From the NCBI GenBank assembly GCA_023375785.1, contig SZWC01001213.1:266448-307986 (forward strand): a DNA stretch of 41,539 nt. The letters are read 5' to 3'. The position numbers and the translations under genes were made by a program. The number at the start of each line of letters is the position of its first letter. Within the stretch, counting starts at the first letter, position 1. Origin of the DNA: Penium margaritaceum (Eukaryota; Streptophyta; Zygnematophyceae; Desmidiales; Peniaceae). Shown here piece after piece: positions 1 through 9,855 of the stretch. Below the pieces are notes generated by a model. The model was not told the DNA's origin. It made no database searches and saw only the letters and a list, made by a program, of their open reading frames with translations.

Positions 1-175
1 CCCCCCCCCCCCATGTCTGCCACTCCCCCACTCGCTCACTCGCGAGCAGTGCATGGGAGGGAAGGCCGGACTAGCTGGACATCCCCCCTTGCTCCCCCTA
101 ATTTCTTCAATGCCCTAGCTTTGGGACGATCGAGAAAAAGGGGTACGAGTGTGAGAAAAAAACGGGATGGGATGC
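1..175. other. Left flank of the Ty3 insertion
   Basis: Host or older repeat DNA to the left of the insertion, starting with a 12-base C run. Together with the sequence from 7963 onward it forms the pre-insertion locus. Nothing recognisable is encoded; the overlapping open frames on both strands are short and share no family motif. Confidence 0.5.
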
Positions 176-180
176 ACCTG
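176..180. repeat. Target site duplication, left copy (ACCTG)
   Basis: ACCTG directly precedes the left LTR, and the same five bases directly follow the right LTR at 7958-7962. A 5-bp duplication is the normal signature of Ty3/gypsy integration and fixes both outer edges of the element. Confidence 0.9.
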
Positions 181-867
181 TGTAACGGGTCGAACCTCCA
201 ACTCCTGCTTTGGAGTCGTCATCGGAGTTCGCAGAATGGCGTTCTCAGTCCGCGTCAGGGGTTTACCCCCTTCGCATGACTGAGGGGCAATCGTCATCAA
301 CGACCCGGATTAGGGAGACTCGAACATTTTGAGTCTCCGAAGGCCCATTTCCATTTTTAACCCTACCCCCGGTTTTGGGACCCAAACCGGGGTTTTTTAC
401 CTCGAACTTGTGTGTTCACACTAGTTGTTTCATTGTTTTATGTCAAAGTTTGTCGCAAACGAACTTCGATTTACGTTTTGACGTTCTGGCGCAAAATCGT
501 CGCGTGCAAGGCACGCTGGCAATTCTGCGCTAGTTTCTCTCGCCTCTCGTTCGTCGTCCCCCTCCCTCGTCCTCGCTCTCTCGCTTGCGAGGAGGGCAAG
601 CGGGGGCAAGGGCACAAGGCCACGAGGCCTCGGCCTCGAGGCCCTTGTGGCCCCTCCGCCGCCGATCGGGTTGAGGCCACGATCGGCGGCTGGCGGCTGG
701 CCGGCCGGTCGCTTGGCCGACCGCCGGCCGTTCAGTCGGCCGGCAGCGAGCTGACCGGCGGCCAGCAAAATGCCGGCCGCCGGCCAGCCCTCGCTAACGC
801 GAGGGGTGGTGCGCAAACACCCCTCGCTTCAGCAAGGAGGGAGGGCCGAACCGGCCCTCCCGCTACA
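181..867 (-). repeat. 3' LTR of the Ty3 chromovirus
   Basis: 687 bp, bounded on the plus strand by TGTAAC and GCTACA (TG...CA ends). It aligns along its length with 7268-7957. The element-proximal half is very GC-rich, with many overlapping GGCC/CCGGCC words (about 690-790). A near-perfect inverted repeat lies near 366-391, with an arm CCCGGTTTTGGG. This LTR would carry the 3' processing signals of the element transcript; no clear signal was picked out. Confidence 0.92.
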
Positions 868-880
868 TACCTCCCCACCT
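868..880 (-). other. Polypurine tract of the Ty3 element
   Basis: On the minus strand AGGTGGGGAGGTA directly abuts the 3' LTR start TGTAGCGGG. A purine-rich run in this position primes plus-strand DNA synthesis in LTR retrotransposons. Confidence 0.8.
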
Positions 881-1181
881 GTTATGAACCGTCTCGGTTC
901 ATAAACAACAAGCAGGATTGTCCGTTAGTGAGTCATCAACATTGTGCAAGAAATAAAATAATTCAATCACCAGCTAGACATGAACACGTGCATGGTACTT
1001 GGACCTAAGCTGCAGCTTGTAGGTCAGCACGGCTAGCGGCCTCCCCCATTTCGGCTGGAGCGTCCGCGCAACAACCATGTTGGGCGTCCCCAACCTCCTA
1101 TGGTCGCTGTCCATGAATGCTGCCATGTGGGAATGTTGTTTACTTTCTCTGCATTCAGGTGGTACCTCCTGCCATGCGTCA

Positions 1182-2579
1182 ATCTGTGCGAGCTACAAGC
1201 TCGCTCCAGCACTCGTTGACCACCCCTGTGGGCAACCGAGATTCGGGCTCCCATGAATTATGTTCAAGTCCACAACCGGCCCAATGAACGAGGTACTCCC
1301 TAACAACGGGCGATCAAAGAGTATGCTCTCGGTGCTGGACTAGGCGAAGGACCTCGTATTGGCCGTCGGTAGTAAGGACTGCTGGCGGTGGTTGAACGGT
1401 CTTCTGATCGACTGCCGTGTATGGAGCCAGAAGTCTCACATGAAACACGTCATGTATCTTCATACTCGACAGAAGTAGCAATCGGTATGCCACTGGCCCG
1501 ATGCGTGCCACAATGGGAAACGGCCCAATCCACTTCGGCAGAATTCTTCTTGCCCCTGGCGACTTCAACCAAAGGTTCTTAATGCTAAGCAGCACTTTGT
1601 CACCGATGTTAAATGAGACCTGCCGGCGACCTTTATCAGCGTATGCCTTTTGTCGCTGCCGTGCTACTTGAAGGTGACCGTTCGCCTCTTACAACAAGGA
1701 GTCGATGTGCTTGGCAAAGGCTTGAGCGGAAGGAACCTGCCCTTCTGTGCTCCCACTCTTCACCAATGAAGAGGGTACCACTGGATGTCGACCACTGTTC
1801 AACACGAACGGTGTGAACTGTGTAGACTCATTCACCGAGTTGTTCACCGCAAATTGTGCCTGTGCTAGGAACTCATCCCAATCATGCATGGCAGGGTCCA
1901 CGTACATGCGGAGCATCTGCTCCAGAGTGCGATTCATGCGCTCTGTTTGTCTGTCAGTTTGAGGGTGAAATGTTGTCCACACTTGCGACTCACTGCCGAA
2001 GTACTCGTGCATCTTTTGCCAGAACTTACTAGCAACTTTTCTATCTTCATCGGAGATCATGCGCAACGGCAAGCCGTGGTACTTTACGATACCCTCAAAG
2101 AAGAGACAGGCGGTCTCCTTTGTGTTCACGTCAGTGGTTGTAGGAATGAAGTGTGTCATCTTCGTCAAAAGATCCACAACCACTAGTATTGCATCGTGGC
2201 CACGGGGCGTGTCCGGAAGACCAGTAATGAAGTCCATGCTGACGTAGTCCCATGGAGTCCTAGGAATGGGAAGCTGTTAGAGGAGTCCAGCACACTTCTT
2301 GTTACTAGCCTTATTCTGAAGACATGGGTCGCATGTCGTGCAATACTTACGGATATTGACACTCCATCCTGGCCACCAATAGTGGTCCGAGAGTGCCTGT
2401 CCGGTCTTTCGGGGTCCCACATGACCTGCAACCGGCGAGTCGTGGAACTGGGAGATAATCTTTGCTTGATGGTCTCCCGAGTTTGGCACACCAACTTGTT
2501 CTTTGTGCCAGAAGATTCCTGCGGCCTCCATCAAGCCATACTTGTCCAGATTTTGAGAGTCTTGAAACCAAGAATCCAC
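1182..2579 (-). pseudogene. pol: Integrase with C-terminal chromodomain (Ty3 pol end)
   Basis: One reading frame runs from 2579 to about 1182 with three premature stops: TAA at 2277-2279, TAA at 1689-1691 and TGA at 1314-1316, all explainable by C-to-T changes of CAA, CAA and CGA. Order: zinc-binding N-terminal domain (SPVAGHVG, then CTTCDPC), catalytic core (starts MDFITGLP), GPF-type C-terminal domain (KWIGPFPIVARIGPVAYRL) and a chromodomain (YEVLRLVQHREH, then EYLVHWAGCGLEHNSWEPE after the stop). The catalytic triad is preserved as VVVD, ISDED and QTER, with 35 residues between the second Asp and the Glu (DD35E). Integrase inserts the cDNA; in chromoviruses the chromodomain is thought to steer insertion toward particular chromatin. 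The stops make this copy inactive. Confidence 0.93.
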
Positions 2580-2689
2580 ACACTATCCCATCGGAGTTGT
2601 GTTTACAAAACTTTTATAATGGATAATCTCTCGTGGTGGTTGCTACAGAGGTGCAGGGGGATCTGGTGATTGTACTGTTGATGTTGCAA

Positions 2690-3125
2690 TGGCCAAAAAA
2701 CACCCACCAAACTCGGTGGTTGCTTCAACTTCCACAGGCTGTCGTCTTAGTGGATCGGCCACATTGATGCGTCCTGGCTGATATTCCCATGTGAACAAGA
2801 ATCGGCTTAAGTATTCGCTCCAACGCGCCTATCGTCTTGACAGGTTCGGTTGCATTTGGGAAAACACCAATGGATTATGATCAGTCATGGCCATCACACC
2901 CCCTTCACCACCCTCGAGGTAGCAACGCCACATCTTGAAAGCTTGTACTACTGCAAGGAACTCTTGATCCCCAGTCGTGTATCGTGTTTCTACGGGGATG
3001 AGCTCCCTATTCTCATACGCAACTGGGTGACCGTTCTACATGAGGACGGCTCCAAGTGCTACTACCGACGCATCACATCGAACCTCCCACGGTTGCGATG
3101 GACCGGAAGAGTTAGGACGGGCACC
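2690..3125 (-). pseudogene. pol: RNase H domain of Ty3 pol
   Basis: The minus frame shared with integrase reads RCDASVVALGAVLM, stop, NGHPVAYENRELIPVETRY, then TGDQEFLAVVQAFKMWR and MAMTDHNPLVF. This is the classic Ty3 RNase H pattern. The acidic residues expected in CDAS, DQEF and TDHNPL are all present. Stops include TAG at 3036-3038 and further TAGs near the linker to integrase. RNase H removes the RNA strand during reverse transcription. It is joined to the RT frame by an indel near 3120-3130. Confidence 0.9.
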
Positions 3126-3960
3126 ATGGATAAAGCTCTTTGATTTTGAGAAAATCATTCTCGAAATCAGATGTCCATTCCCAACGCACGTCTTTTCGCA
3201 TGAGCCTGGTTAGTGGTGCTGCCAGGGTTGAATACCCTTGCATAAACCGTTGAAAGTAGTTTGCAAGGCCGAGGAAAGACCAAATCTGCCCAATATTTTT
3301 GGGGCGTGCCCAATCCACAACGGCTTGGACCTTTCGTGGGTCGACACGAATGTTGTCCTTGCCGACGATCTGTCCAAGGTATTTGAGTTCATCTTGTGTA
3401 AACTTGCACTTGCTCACTTTCGCATGTAACTTCTGTTCCCGAAGGATTACAAGAACTTCGCACAGATATTCTATGTGTTCTTCCATTGATTTGGAGAAAA
3501 CTAGGATGTCGAACAGGTAAACCAAGACAAACTGTCCGAGTTGTTCGGTGAACGTTTGGTTCATTTCTCCTTGGAAGGTTGTTGGGGCATTTGTAAGCCC
3601 GAAGCATAACACTCGGAACTAACAGTGTCCCATGTCCGTTCAAAACGTGGTTTCGGGCACATCATCTTCCGTGATTCGGATTTGATGGTATCGTTGAGAC
3701 AAATCCAAGGACGAAAAAACTTTTGTGCCTTGGATTTGGTCAAAAAGGTTCTCAATCCGCTGTAAGGGGAATTGATTTTTCACCATCAGCTTGTTCAACG
3801 CCCGCTAATCTACACACATGCGTAAACCACCGTCCTTCTACAAAAAGGATCGGCGCACTCTACGGCAAGCTACTGGGCTCGATCCACCCTTTTGCAAGGT
3901 ACTCTTTGATTTGGCGTTCGGCCTCTCGCCTTTTTGCTTGACTAAGGCGATACATGGATC
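3112..3960 (-). pseudogene. pol: Reverse transcriptase of Ty3 pol, frameshifted and with a mutated active site
   Basis: The N-terminal part reads RREAERQIKEYLAKGWIEPSS (about 3950-3870). The next frame gives FSSLDLSQRYHQIRI (first catalytic Asp, about 3700) and CFGLTNAPTTFQGEMNQTF, then a 166-codon open stretch (3612-3112) through the thumb and connection region (FLGLANYFQRFMQGYS). The catalytic box that is normally YxDD reads VYLFDILVFSKS: the first Asp of the pair is Phe (codon at 3511-3513). At least two frame changes occur across the domain, more than in neighbouring domains. RT copies the element RNA into cDNA; this copy cannot. Confidence 0.92.
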
Positions 3961-4337
3961 ATGGAGATGTCGCCTCCGGTTGCAGCGGAATCGTGTGGCC
4001 CATGTGTGTTTCTGGTGGAAGCCCAGCTGGTGGATTTTGGAATACATCCGAGAACTCTGCCAATAGAGATTTGATCTCTTGTGGCGTGTCTTCCTTCACG
4101 TCATCCTCCATTTTCTGCAGCTACGCCAAGAAGCATCAACAATCTTGTCAAATACGTCTCTTAACCTGCATCGGAGACAAGCTGGCATGGATTTTGAGTC
4201 AGGTCGGTGATAATTCCGTACTCGGAATCAACGTAAAGCGGCGTTGTCCTTTTCGGAGGATCAAACGCTTTGATTCAAAGCACGTGAGAGCCTTGTTCTC
4301 ACAGAGCCAGGAATCGCCTAGCACCACGTCAAACGGG

Positions 4338-4967
4338 TCAAGAAAAGTTGAGTACCTTCAACGTAACACTCTGTGTGTACCCTTGAATACAATTTTTTGC
4401 TTCACAAGTAGCGATCACCGGTACTATACGGCTGTCACCGACAACAACTGTGCCATTTGATGGCTCGTACTTCAGGCCAACCTGTCGGGTAAAGCCAAGG
4501 GTAACAAAAGATTCCTCTCCTCCAGTGTCCGTAAGTACGTTTACGGGAGCACCAACTAAGTGTCCTTTGAACTCCATCGTCATGTTGCCTTTACTCTTCC
4601 GAGTGAACAGGCTCGACGACGGCAAGCCGAATTTGTGATAAACATGGAATCTGTACGATGGACATCATAACTCCCATGATTCATCCACTCGAGTCCACAT
4701 CTTGTGGGCACGTGTGAATTCGGCTAGCACCTTCCAGTATTCATATTTTACTGGGTCAAAATCGTCGACTAAAGGTACCGCGAACGTGATTGAACTCATT
4801 TCTTTGAGGGCATTTGCTTCAATCACTGTGTCATATAACTCTTTCACAATGGTTGGTGTCACCACCACTAAGCATGTACGATCATGCATCTCGTCTCGAG
4901 ATGCAAGATTTAGTGGGCAATGTCGGTCAGCAAGTGTAATGGAGTTCAACAAAACGAGAGAAAGCAA
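4338..4967 (-). pseudogene. pol: Aspartic protease region of the Ty3 element
   Basis: The frame from 4967 to 4338 has one stop between two open stretches. The second (4625-4338) reads VNVLTDTGGEESFVTLGFTRQVGL and later VVVGDSRIVPV, matching the retroviral-type protease fold: DTG active-site loop followed by a phi-G-type strand. The stretch before it (4967-4665) is a linker with no recognised motif. The protease would cleave Gag and Pol. The gap from here to RT (about 3960-4338) is the less conserved start of RT with broken frames. Confidence 0.82.
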
Positions 4968-5078
4968 CAGAGAAATATGAACTCGTCAAAAACTCAAATT
5001 GTTTAACATCCTCATCTGAAAACATGAACCCACACTCGTGATCCAGTTTTACCCCTAAGTGGTCTCCACTAACATCAC

Positions 5079-7116
5079 TCAAGGGTGGGGAAAACCCACC
5101 CCACGGCCTTGTCCGTTACCACGGCCGGGCCCATTGCCGCGACCGCGACCCTGTCCACGACCCTGTCCGCTGCATCCTGTCGCACCATCCCCACGAGGTG
5201 CTACTGCTACTGCTAATGCCACAACCTCTTGTCCACCACAAGCAGCCTCAGGGCACTGAGCCCTAAACTGGCCTGGCTGCATGCAGTTGTGGCAGGGCCC
5301 TTCGCGGAAGGCTGTGTTGCGATGCTCACGCGCTACCTGCAGCTCGTCATTCTCGCGGCTGCGCTTGTTGTTGGGGCCCTTGTGTCCACCAGCCTTCTTG
5401 GCTGGAGGGTTTGCGGGCTGCTTGCCCTTGACCCCGCCTCGCTGTCCAGCTGACCCACCATCCCCTGCAGCGTCCATGCGCATGTCGCGGCCTTGCAATG
5501 CACGTGCGTTCGACCGTGCATCAGAGTAGTGCTTCGGGTTCGCCGAATACACTTTGCTCATGTAGTCGCGCAACGCCCTCCAGCTTGTCCAAGCTTGGCC
5601 AGTGCCTGTCTTGGTGGTGTTGTCCTTCAGCTTCTCGCTGGCGAGACCATCACGCAAGTACTTCAGTATCATGCACTCCGGGTACTTGAAGTTCTGAGTC
5701 CCATCGCCCTCGGTGAAGCTTCCGGCTTCCTCCACGAGTGCGGTGAACTCGCTCAAGTAGGATTTGAGCGAGCTGCCCAGCTGCCTAAAGTCCTTGATCT
5801 TGTGGAAGGCACGCTCTGCCTCCTCACGTTGGGTGCACTTCTTGCGCATGATCGCGCAAAAGGCCTCCCACAGCATGGACTACCACTCGAGATGTGGTTG
5901 CTGCGCAGTCCACTCCTTGACCACATACTTGAAGAGTTTGTTTTCAAGCCGCATCGTGGCAAGCTTGGCCTACTGGCTGAGTGGAACCTTGTGGACACGT
6001 AGAACGTGCTCCATGCAATTCAGCCAGTCGGTCAGCTTCACGCCCTTCCGGAAGATCTCCACACTGTGGAGGAAGGATGTGTTCATGACCGGCCCCGAAG
6101 TCGTCGAGGTAGGCAAGTCGTTGCTGCCACCGGCAGTGGCATCCGCAACTGTGGCACACTACGCTTGCTGCTGCATCCGCAACTGTGGCACACTACGCTT
6201 GCTGCTGCATCCGCACCTGGGTCACGCTCTTCAATGCCTTGTCGAGGTCGTTGCATCGGCGGCTTGCCTCATGGGTGGCCAGGCGCTGCAGCTGGCGATC
6301 ACGATCTAGGTTTGTGATGCTTTGCCCGACGTGGGCCAGCAAGTTGGCAAACGCAAACTTGAGCTCTGATGTCGTCAGAGCATCGGCGATAGACTCCAGG
6401 GCCTCGCGTTGTCCATTCACCCTTACACACTGCATGAGGGTACGGTTCGCGTACACGCATCCAAGGAGTCCCACCTTTCAAAGGACACTATCGTCGGCGA
6501 CGACGCTAAAATAGGTGCTGCCTTATCCAATTGCGGCCACATCATAAGAAGGGGGGTCCGCCCTTGTTCCTCCGAGTGGTGCTGTATCTCCACTGTCGGT
6601 GGTGATCAGGAGTCGGCCTCTCGCCTCAACAGCAAACTCCGCGAGCTGACGACGGTCATCGCGAATTGCTTTCGTGGCGTCGTCGTCCAGCTCGTTCTCG
6701 CGGGAACTTCCTGTGTGACCGCTTTCAGCACCCTTGCCACTCTCGGCAGTCTCGTTGCCGTCGGCAGCTTCAGGCGATGCGACGGGTGCATTATCCTTCT
6801 CGAGCAATCGGCTCAAGTTTGTCGCACGACGATGGCGATGGTCGCGATCCTCGTCGTCTTCGCCATCGTCGGCGTCGTGCTCTTTGTCGGGGTCCTCCTC
6901 CGGGAGATCCTCCTCCATCTCGTCGTCCGTCGCATGGGGGTCGCCCACGTGCGCATCGATGTGCTCGTCGAGTGTTTTTCTGGCCTCCGCACGCTTCTCG
7001 GTGTCACCGAGGTTGGTGACGGTTGCCTTAGGCGGTACGGTGGCCTTTGGCGGTACGGTTGCCCTAGAGGGAAATGGCTCCCCCAAGTAGGGCTCTTTTT
7101 TAGCTCTCCAACGCAC
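5079..7116 (-). pseudogene. gag: Gag of the Ty3 element: acidic N-terminus, capsid, degenerate zinc knuckle
   Basis: Read from 7116 down. The first part (to 6523) is strongly acidic and hydrophilic (DDEMEEDLPEEDPDKEHDA). Then comes a helical region (6474-6193: LESIADALTTSELKFAFANL), a capsid-like region (about 6092-5400: VEIFRKGVKLTDWLNCMEHV, MRLENKLFKYVVKEW, SLKSYLSEFTALVEEAG), and a basic Gly-rich tail with one zinc knuckle at 5252-5293. The knuckle reads CHNCMQPGQFRAQC, with Gln where the third ligand His is expected. Premature stops occur (TAA near 6523, two TAG near 5960 and 5880). A 34-bp tandem duplication at 6140-6207 moves the frame by one base. No ATG opens the N-terminal frame, so the start is unresolved. 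Gag would form the particle that packages element RNA. Confidence 0.85.
6140..6217. repeat. 34-bp tandem duplication inside gag
   Basis: The unit beginning CATCCGCAACTGTGGCACAC occurs at 6140 and again at 6174, with a partial third copy from 6208. Because 34 is not a multiple of three, it accounts exactly for the frame change between the N-terminal and capsid parts of gag. Confidence 0.9.
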
Positions 7117-7251
7117 TTAACGGCACTTTAATCCGCTAGGTATACATGTCGTAGTCCCTTCTGGCATTTCTCTTACTGCCTGCAGCTTCCGGCGGCGTTT
7201 TGTATAGGACATAGCCGCTGCTTCCATCGAACCCTTGGTCGCAAGGGTCAT

Positions 7252-7266
7252 CTGGTTCTGATACCA
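7252..7266 (-). other. Primer binding site, initiator tRNA-Met
   Basis: One base inside the 5' LTR, the minus strand reads TGGTATCAGAACCAG. This matches the complement of the plant initiator tRNA-Met 3' end (TGGTATCAGAGCCAG) at 14 of 15 positions. Minus-strand cDNA synthesis would start here. Methionine priming is usual for plant chromoviruses. Confidence 0.93.
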
Positions 7267-7267
7267 C

Positions 7268-7957
7268 TGTATCAGGTCCAACCTCCAGCTCTTGCTCTGA
7301 AGTCATCGTCAGAGTTCCTGAAATGGCGTTCTCAATCCGCATCAGGGGTTTACCCCCTTCGCAGAACTGAGGGGTAATCGTCATCAACGACTAAGAGCAG
7401 GGAGACTCGAATGCTCCGGAGGCCCATTTATGTTTTTAACCCTACCCCTGGTTTTGGGACCCAAACCGAGGGTTATTACCTCAAACTCGTGTGTTTGCAT
7501 GAGTTAATTGGTGTTTTTGTATCGAAGTTTGTCGCAAACGAACTTCGATTTAAGTTTTGACGTTCTGGCATGAAATTGCCGCGTGCGAGGCACGCTGGCG
7601 ATTTCGCGCTAGTTTCTCTTGCCTCTCGTCCCGCGTCCCCCTCCCTCGTCCTCGCTCGCTCTCTTGCAAGGAGGGCAAGCGGGGGCGAGGGCACAAGGCC
7701 ATGAGGCCTTGTCCTCGAGGCCCTTGTGGCCCCTCACCTGCCGATCGGGCTGAGGTCGCGATCGGCGGCTGGCGACCGGCTGGCCGGTGGCGGGCCAGTC
7801 GCTTGGCCGGCCGTCGGCCGTCTGGCCGGCCGCCAGCAAGCTGGCCAGTGGCCAGAAAAATGCTGGCTGCCAGCCAGCCCTCGCTGACGCGAGGGCTGGT
7901 GCGCAACCACCCCTCACTTCAGCAAGGAGGGGGGGCCGAACCGGCCCTCCCGCTACA
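7268..7957 (-). repeat. 5' LTR of the Ty3 chromovirus
   Basis: 690 bp, plus-strand ends TGTATC and GCTACA, homologous to 181-867. Immediately inside it lies the primer site and immediately outside it the ACCTG target duplication. It would carry the element promoter. It shares with the other LTR the GC-rich GGCC-word block (about 7755-7880) and the CCCAAACC inverted repeat (about 7445-7475). Confidence 0.92.
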
Positions 7958-7962
7958 ACCTG
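7958..7962. repeat. Target site duplication, right copy (ACCTG)
   Basis: Identical to 176-180 and directly adjacent to the right LTR end. Confidence 0.9.
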
Positions 7963-8970
7963 AGAGCGAGTGGTGAAAGAAAAAAACACGGAGGTGAGGG
8001 CGAGAAGAGAGAACTAACCACAAAACAAAAGGGGGAGGAGGGGCAAGATAGTTTGAATCAATCCTGCAGGGCCACAGCAAAGCCCGGCATCTCACCGCCA
8101 CCAAGAGTCGTACAAGCCTCAGCAACAACAGCAGCTTCCATAGTAGCAGCAGTTGTGGCGGTCCACTGGCGACGACTGCTTAGTGCAAAGCGGTTGTTAC
8201 AACGCTTCATGTTTCGTATTCCCAGCCGACATCTGATTCTGTCGTCGGCGGCAACTTCTTGTTCGAGATGCGTTGTCGACCGGCGTCTCTCTGTGGCTCG
8301 TGGATTGGTGCGCGCAGTGTACTCTAGAGGATCGACGGCGGATTCCAGTCTGTCCATCTCTGAGAGCTCAGTCGTCTACCACTTGGAGCAGGAGCCACAC
8401 CTGCAGCCGCCACCTTTTTTGTTCTTCGAGCAGTCTTCGCTCTATTAGTGGCAGCAGCATTAGTAGCCAAAGCTGGTCAGACTCCATTCTCCAAGCGTAT
8501 TGTGCTAGTGCATCTCATCCCGTCTCGTCACGTTTGTTGACCCTGACGCCGTGACATCCGAGAGTGACAGTACCTATGGGTCTTGACCTCTCCCGCGGCT
8601 TGGTGTTTACCACAGTGAGTAGGTGTCCTCGGGACCTATCAATCGTCCAGCGCACGAGATGAGTGTGCAAACATTTGAGCAAGCGCCCTGGGCGTTCCCC
8701 TACTATTACTGTGGTGATGGACGTCATGGTTGGTGTTGCTGCTGGACGTGCCCTCGCAAGTAGCATCCACATTGGATTCAACCTCGTCCGAGCCTGCGTC
8801 CTCCACAACATATCGATATGTCGGCGTTGGTAGATCTCCTAGCTGGACCTGTGGCAAGCACTTTTGCTGAGATGCACGACCTATGGCAGATGGTGCAGTG
8901 GCTTTGTGACCTCGTCGTCACTAAGCGTATTTCCGCTTCTAGTTTGTCGACGGCCTCTTCAACCACATCT

Positions 8971-9009
8971 CCTTCATCCTCTCGTTTTTCCTCATTCGAT
9001 GGTATCCCT
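8971..9009 (+). repeat. 39-bp direct repeat, copy 1
   Basis: CCTTCATCCTCTCGTTTTTC and the following 19 bases are identical to 9585-9623. A third, 24-bp partial copy directly precedes the second one (from 9561). The copies lie 614 bp apart. Confidence 0.85.
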
Positions 9010-9560
9010 TAAGCTTCACCTGTCGGTCTGTCCCAGGCTGCTACCATCCTCTCGATACTCCACTCTCCTGTGACCACAACGCCACCTCGGAATGACATGT
9101 CTTCATGCAGTTGTTCTAGTCGTGTGTTCCCGCGGTGTCGGCGTCAATGTTGCGCACGCCATACTCGCGCCGGTTTTGATACACCCTCCACCTCCTCGGC
9201 TTCCGTTGCGGTACCTGTCGAGGGGGAGTGTGGTCACCGCGTAATGCCTGTTGTGACCGTAGTGACAGGATCCGCACTCGTGCAACGCCGTGGTGCCCGA
9301 GCATCTGCTCAAACGGGCTGAGATGATATGGTGACAACACATGGCGTGGAGTCCGATCCCAACATGTCGTTCATGGTGGAGACTTGCCTGTCATCGTCAA
9401 GGCCGGATCCAGATCTTCCACAGCAGCAGGTGACATCAGGAGTAGCACAAGCATGGTGTCCCTATGCGGTACCACTCGCGGCTCTGACCGGTGGAGGCCC
9501 AGGGGTGGCACAGGAGTCCCGTATAGATCGAGATGCATCTACTGGACTTGGGGGAGAGGA

Positions 9561-9623
9561 GCTTCATCCTCTCGTTTTTCCTCTCCTTCATCCTCTCGTT
9601 TTTCCTCATTCGATGGTATCCCT
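9561..9623 (+). repeat. 39-bp direct repeat, copy 2, plus tandem partial copy
   Basis: 9585-9623 equals 8971-9009 base for base; 9561-9584 is a truncated tandem copy of the first 24 bases with one change at its start. Confidence 0.85.
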
Positions 9624-9855
9624 CTGCGCTTCCTAAAGACCAGCTTCAGCATGAGGAGTCCTCCATGTTCCTACAGTCTCCGGGTTCCCATACACACGAC
9701 GGATCAGCAACATACGTGACAGAGTTAGATGGTGGTCCTCACTCCATCATCAAGCAGGTGGCAGCTACCAGCCTTCCCTGCGAGATAGTGCGTGAGCGCT
9801 AGGTGCGCTTGCTGTCGCCTTGAAGGGCATTGTCTAGCCTCATTCATGCACACCT

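Larger units (their letters stand above)
181..7957 (-). mobile_element. Complete but inactive Ty3/gypsy chromovirus (LTR retrotransposon)
   Basis: A 7777-bp element read on the minus strand. Order from its 5' end: LTR (7957-7268), initiator-Met primer site, gag, aspartic protease, reverse transcriptase, RNase H, integrase, chromodomain, polypurine tract, LTR (867-181). The order RT-RNase H-integrase marks it as Ty3/gypsy (Metaviridae), and the chromodomain after integrase marks it as a chromovirus, a lineage common in plants. Protease, RNase H and integrase lie in one shared reading frame broken by premature stops, while RT has several frameshifts. The LTRs differ at roughly 12-20% of positions by eye, so the insertion is old. 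About 300 bp of noncoding spacer (881-1181) separates the end of pol from the polypurine tract. Confidence 0.95.
7963..9855. other. Right flank: unrecognised, decayed sequence
   Basis: About 1.9 kb with short open frames on both strands and no recognisable domain. Two minus-strand frames (8357-8058 and 8857-8639) and one plus frame (8053-8448) were inspected and gave no motif. The stretch continues into the decayed plus-strand frame at 9856 and may be internal sequence of the element whose polypurine tract lies at 11079. Confidence 0.4.

Noticed and set aside
1314..2237. Integrase pieces as separate small genes
   Set aside because: They share one frame and are split only by premature stops, so they are one pseudogene.
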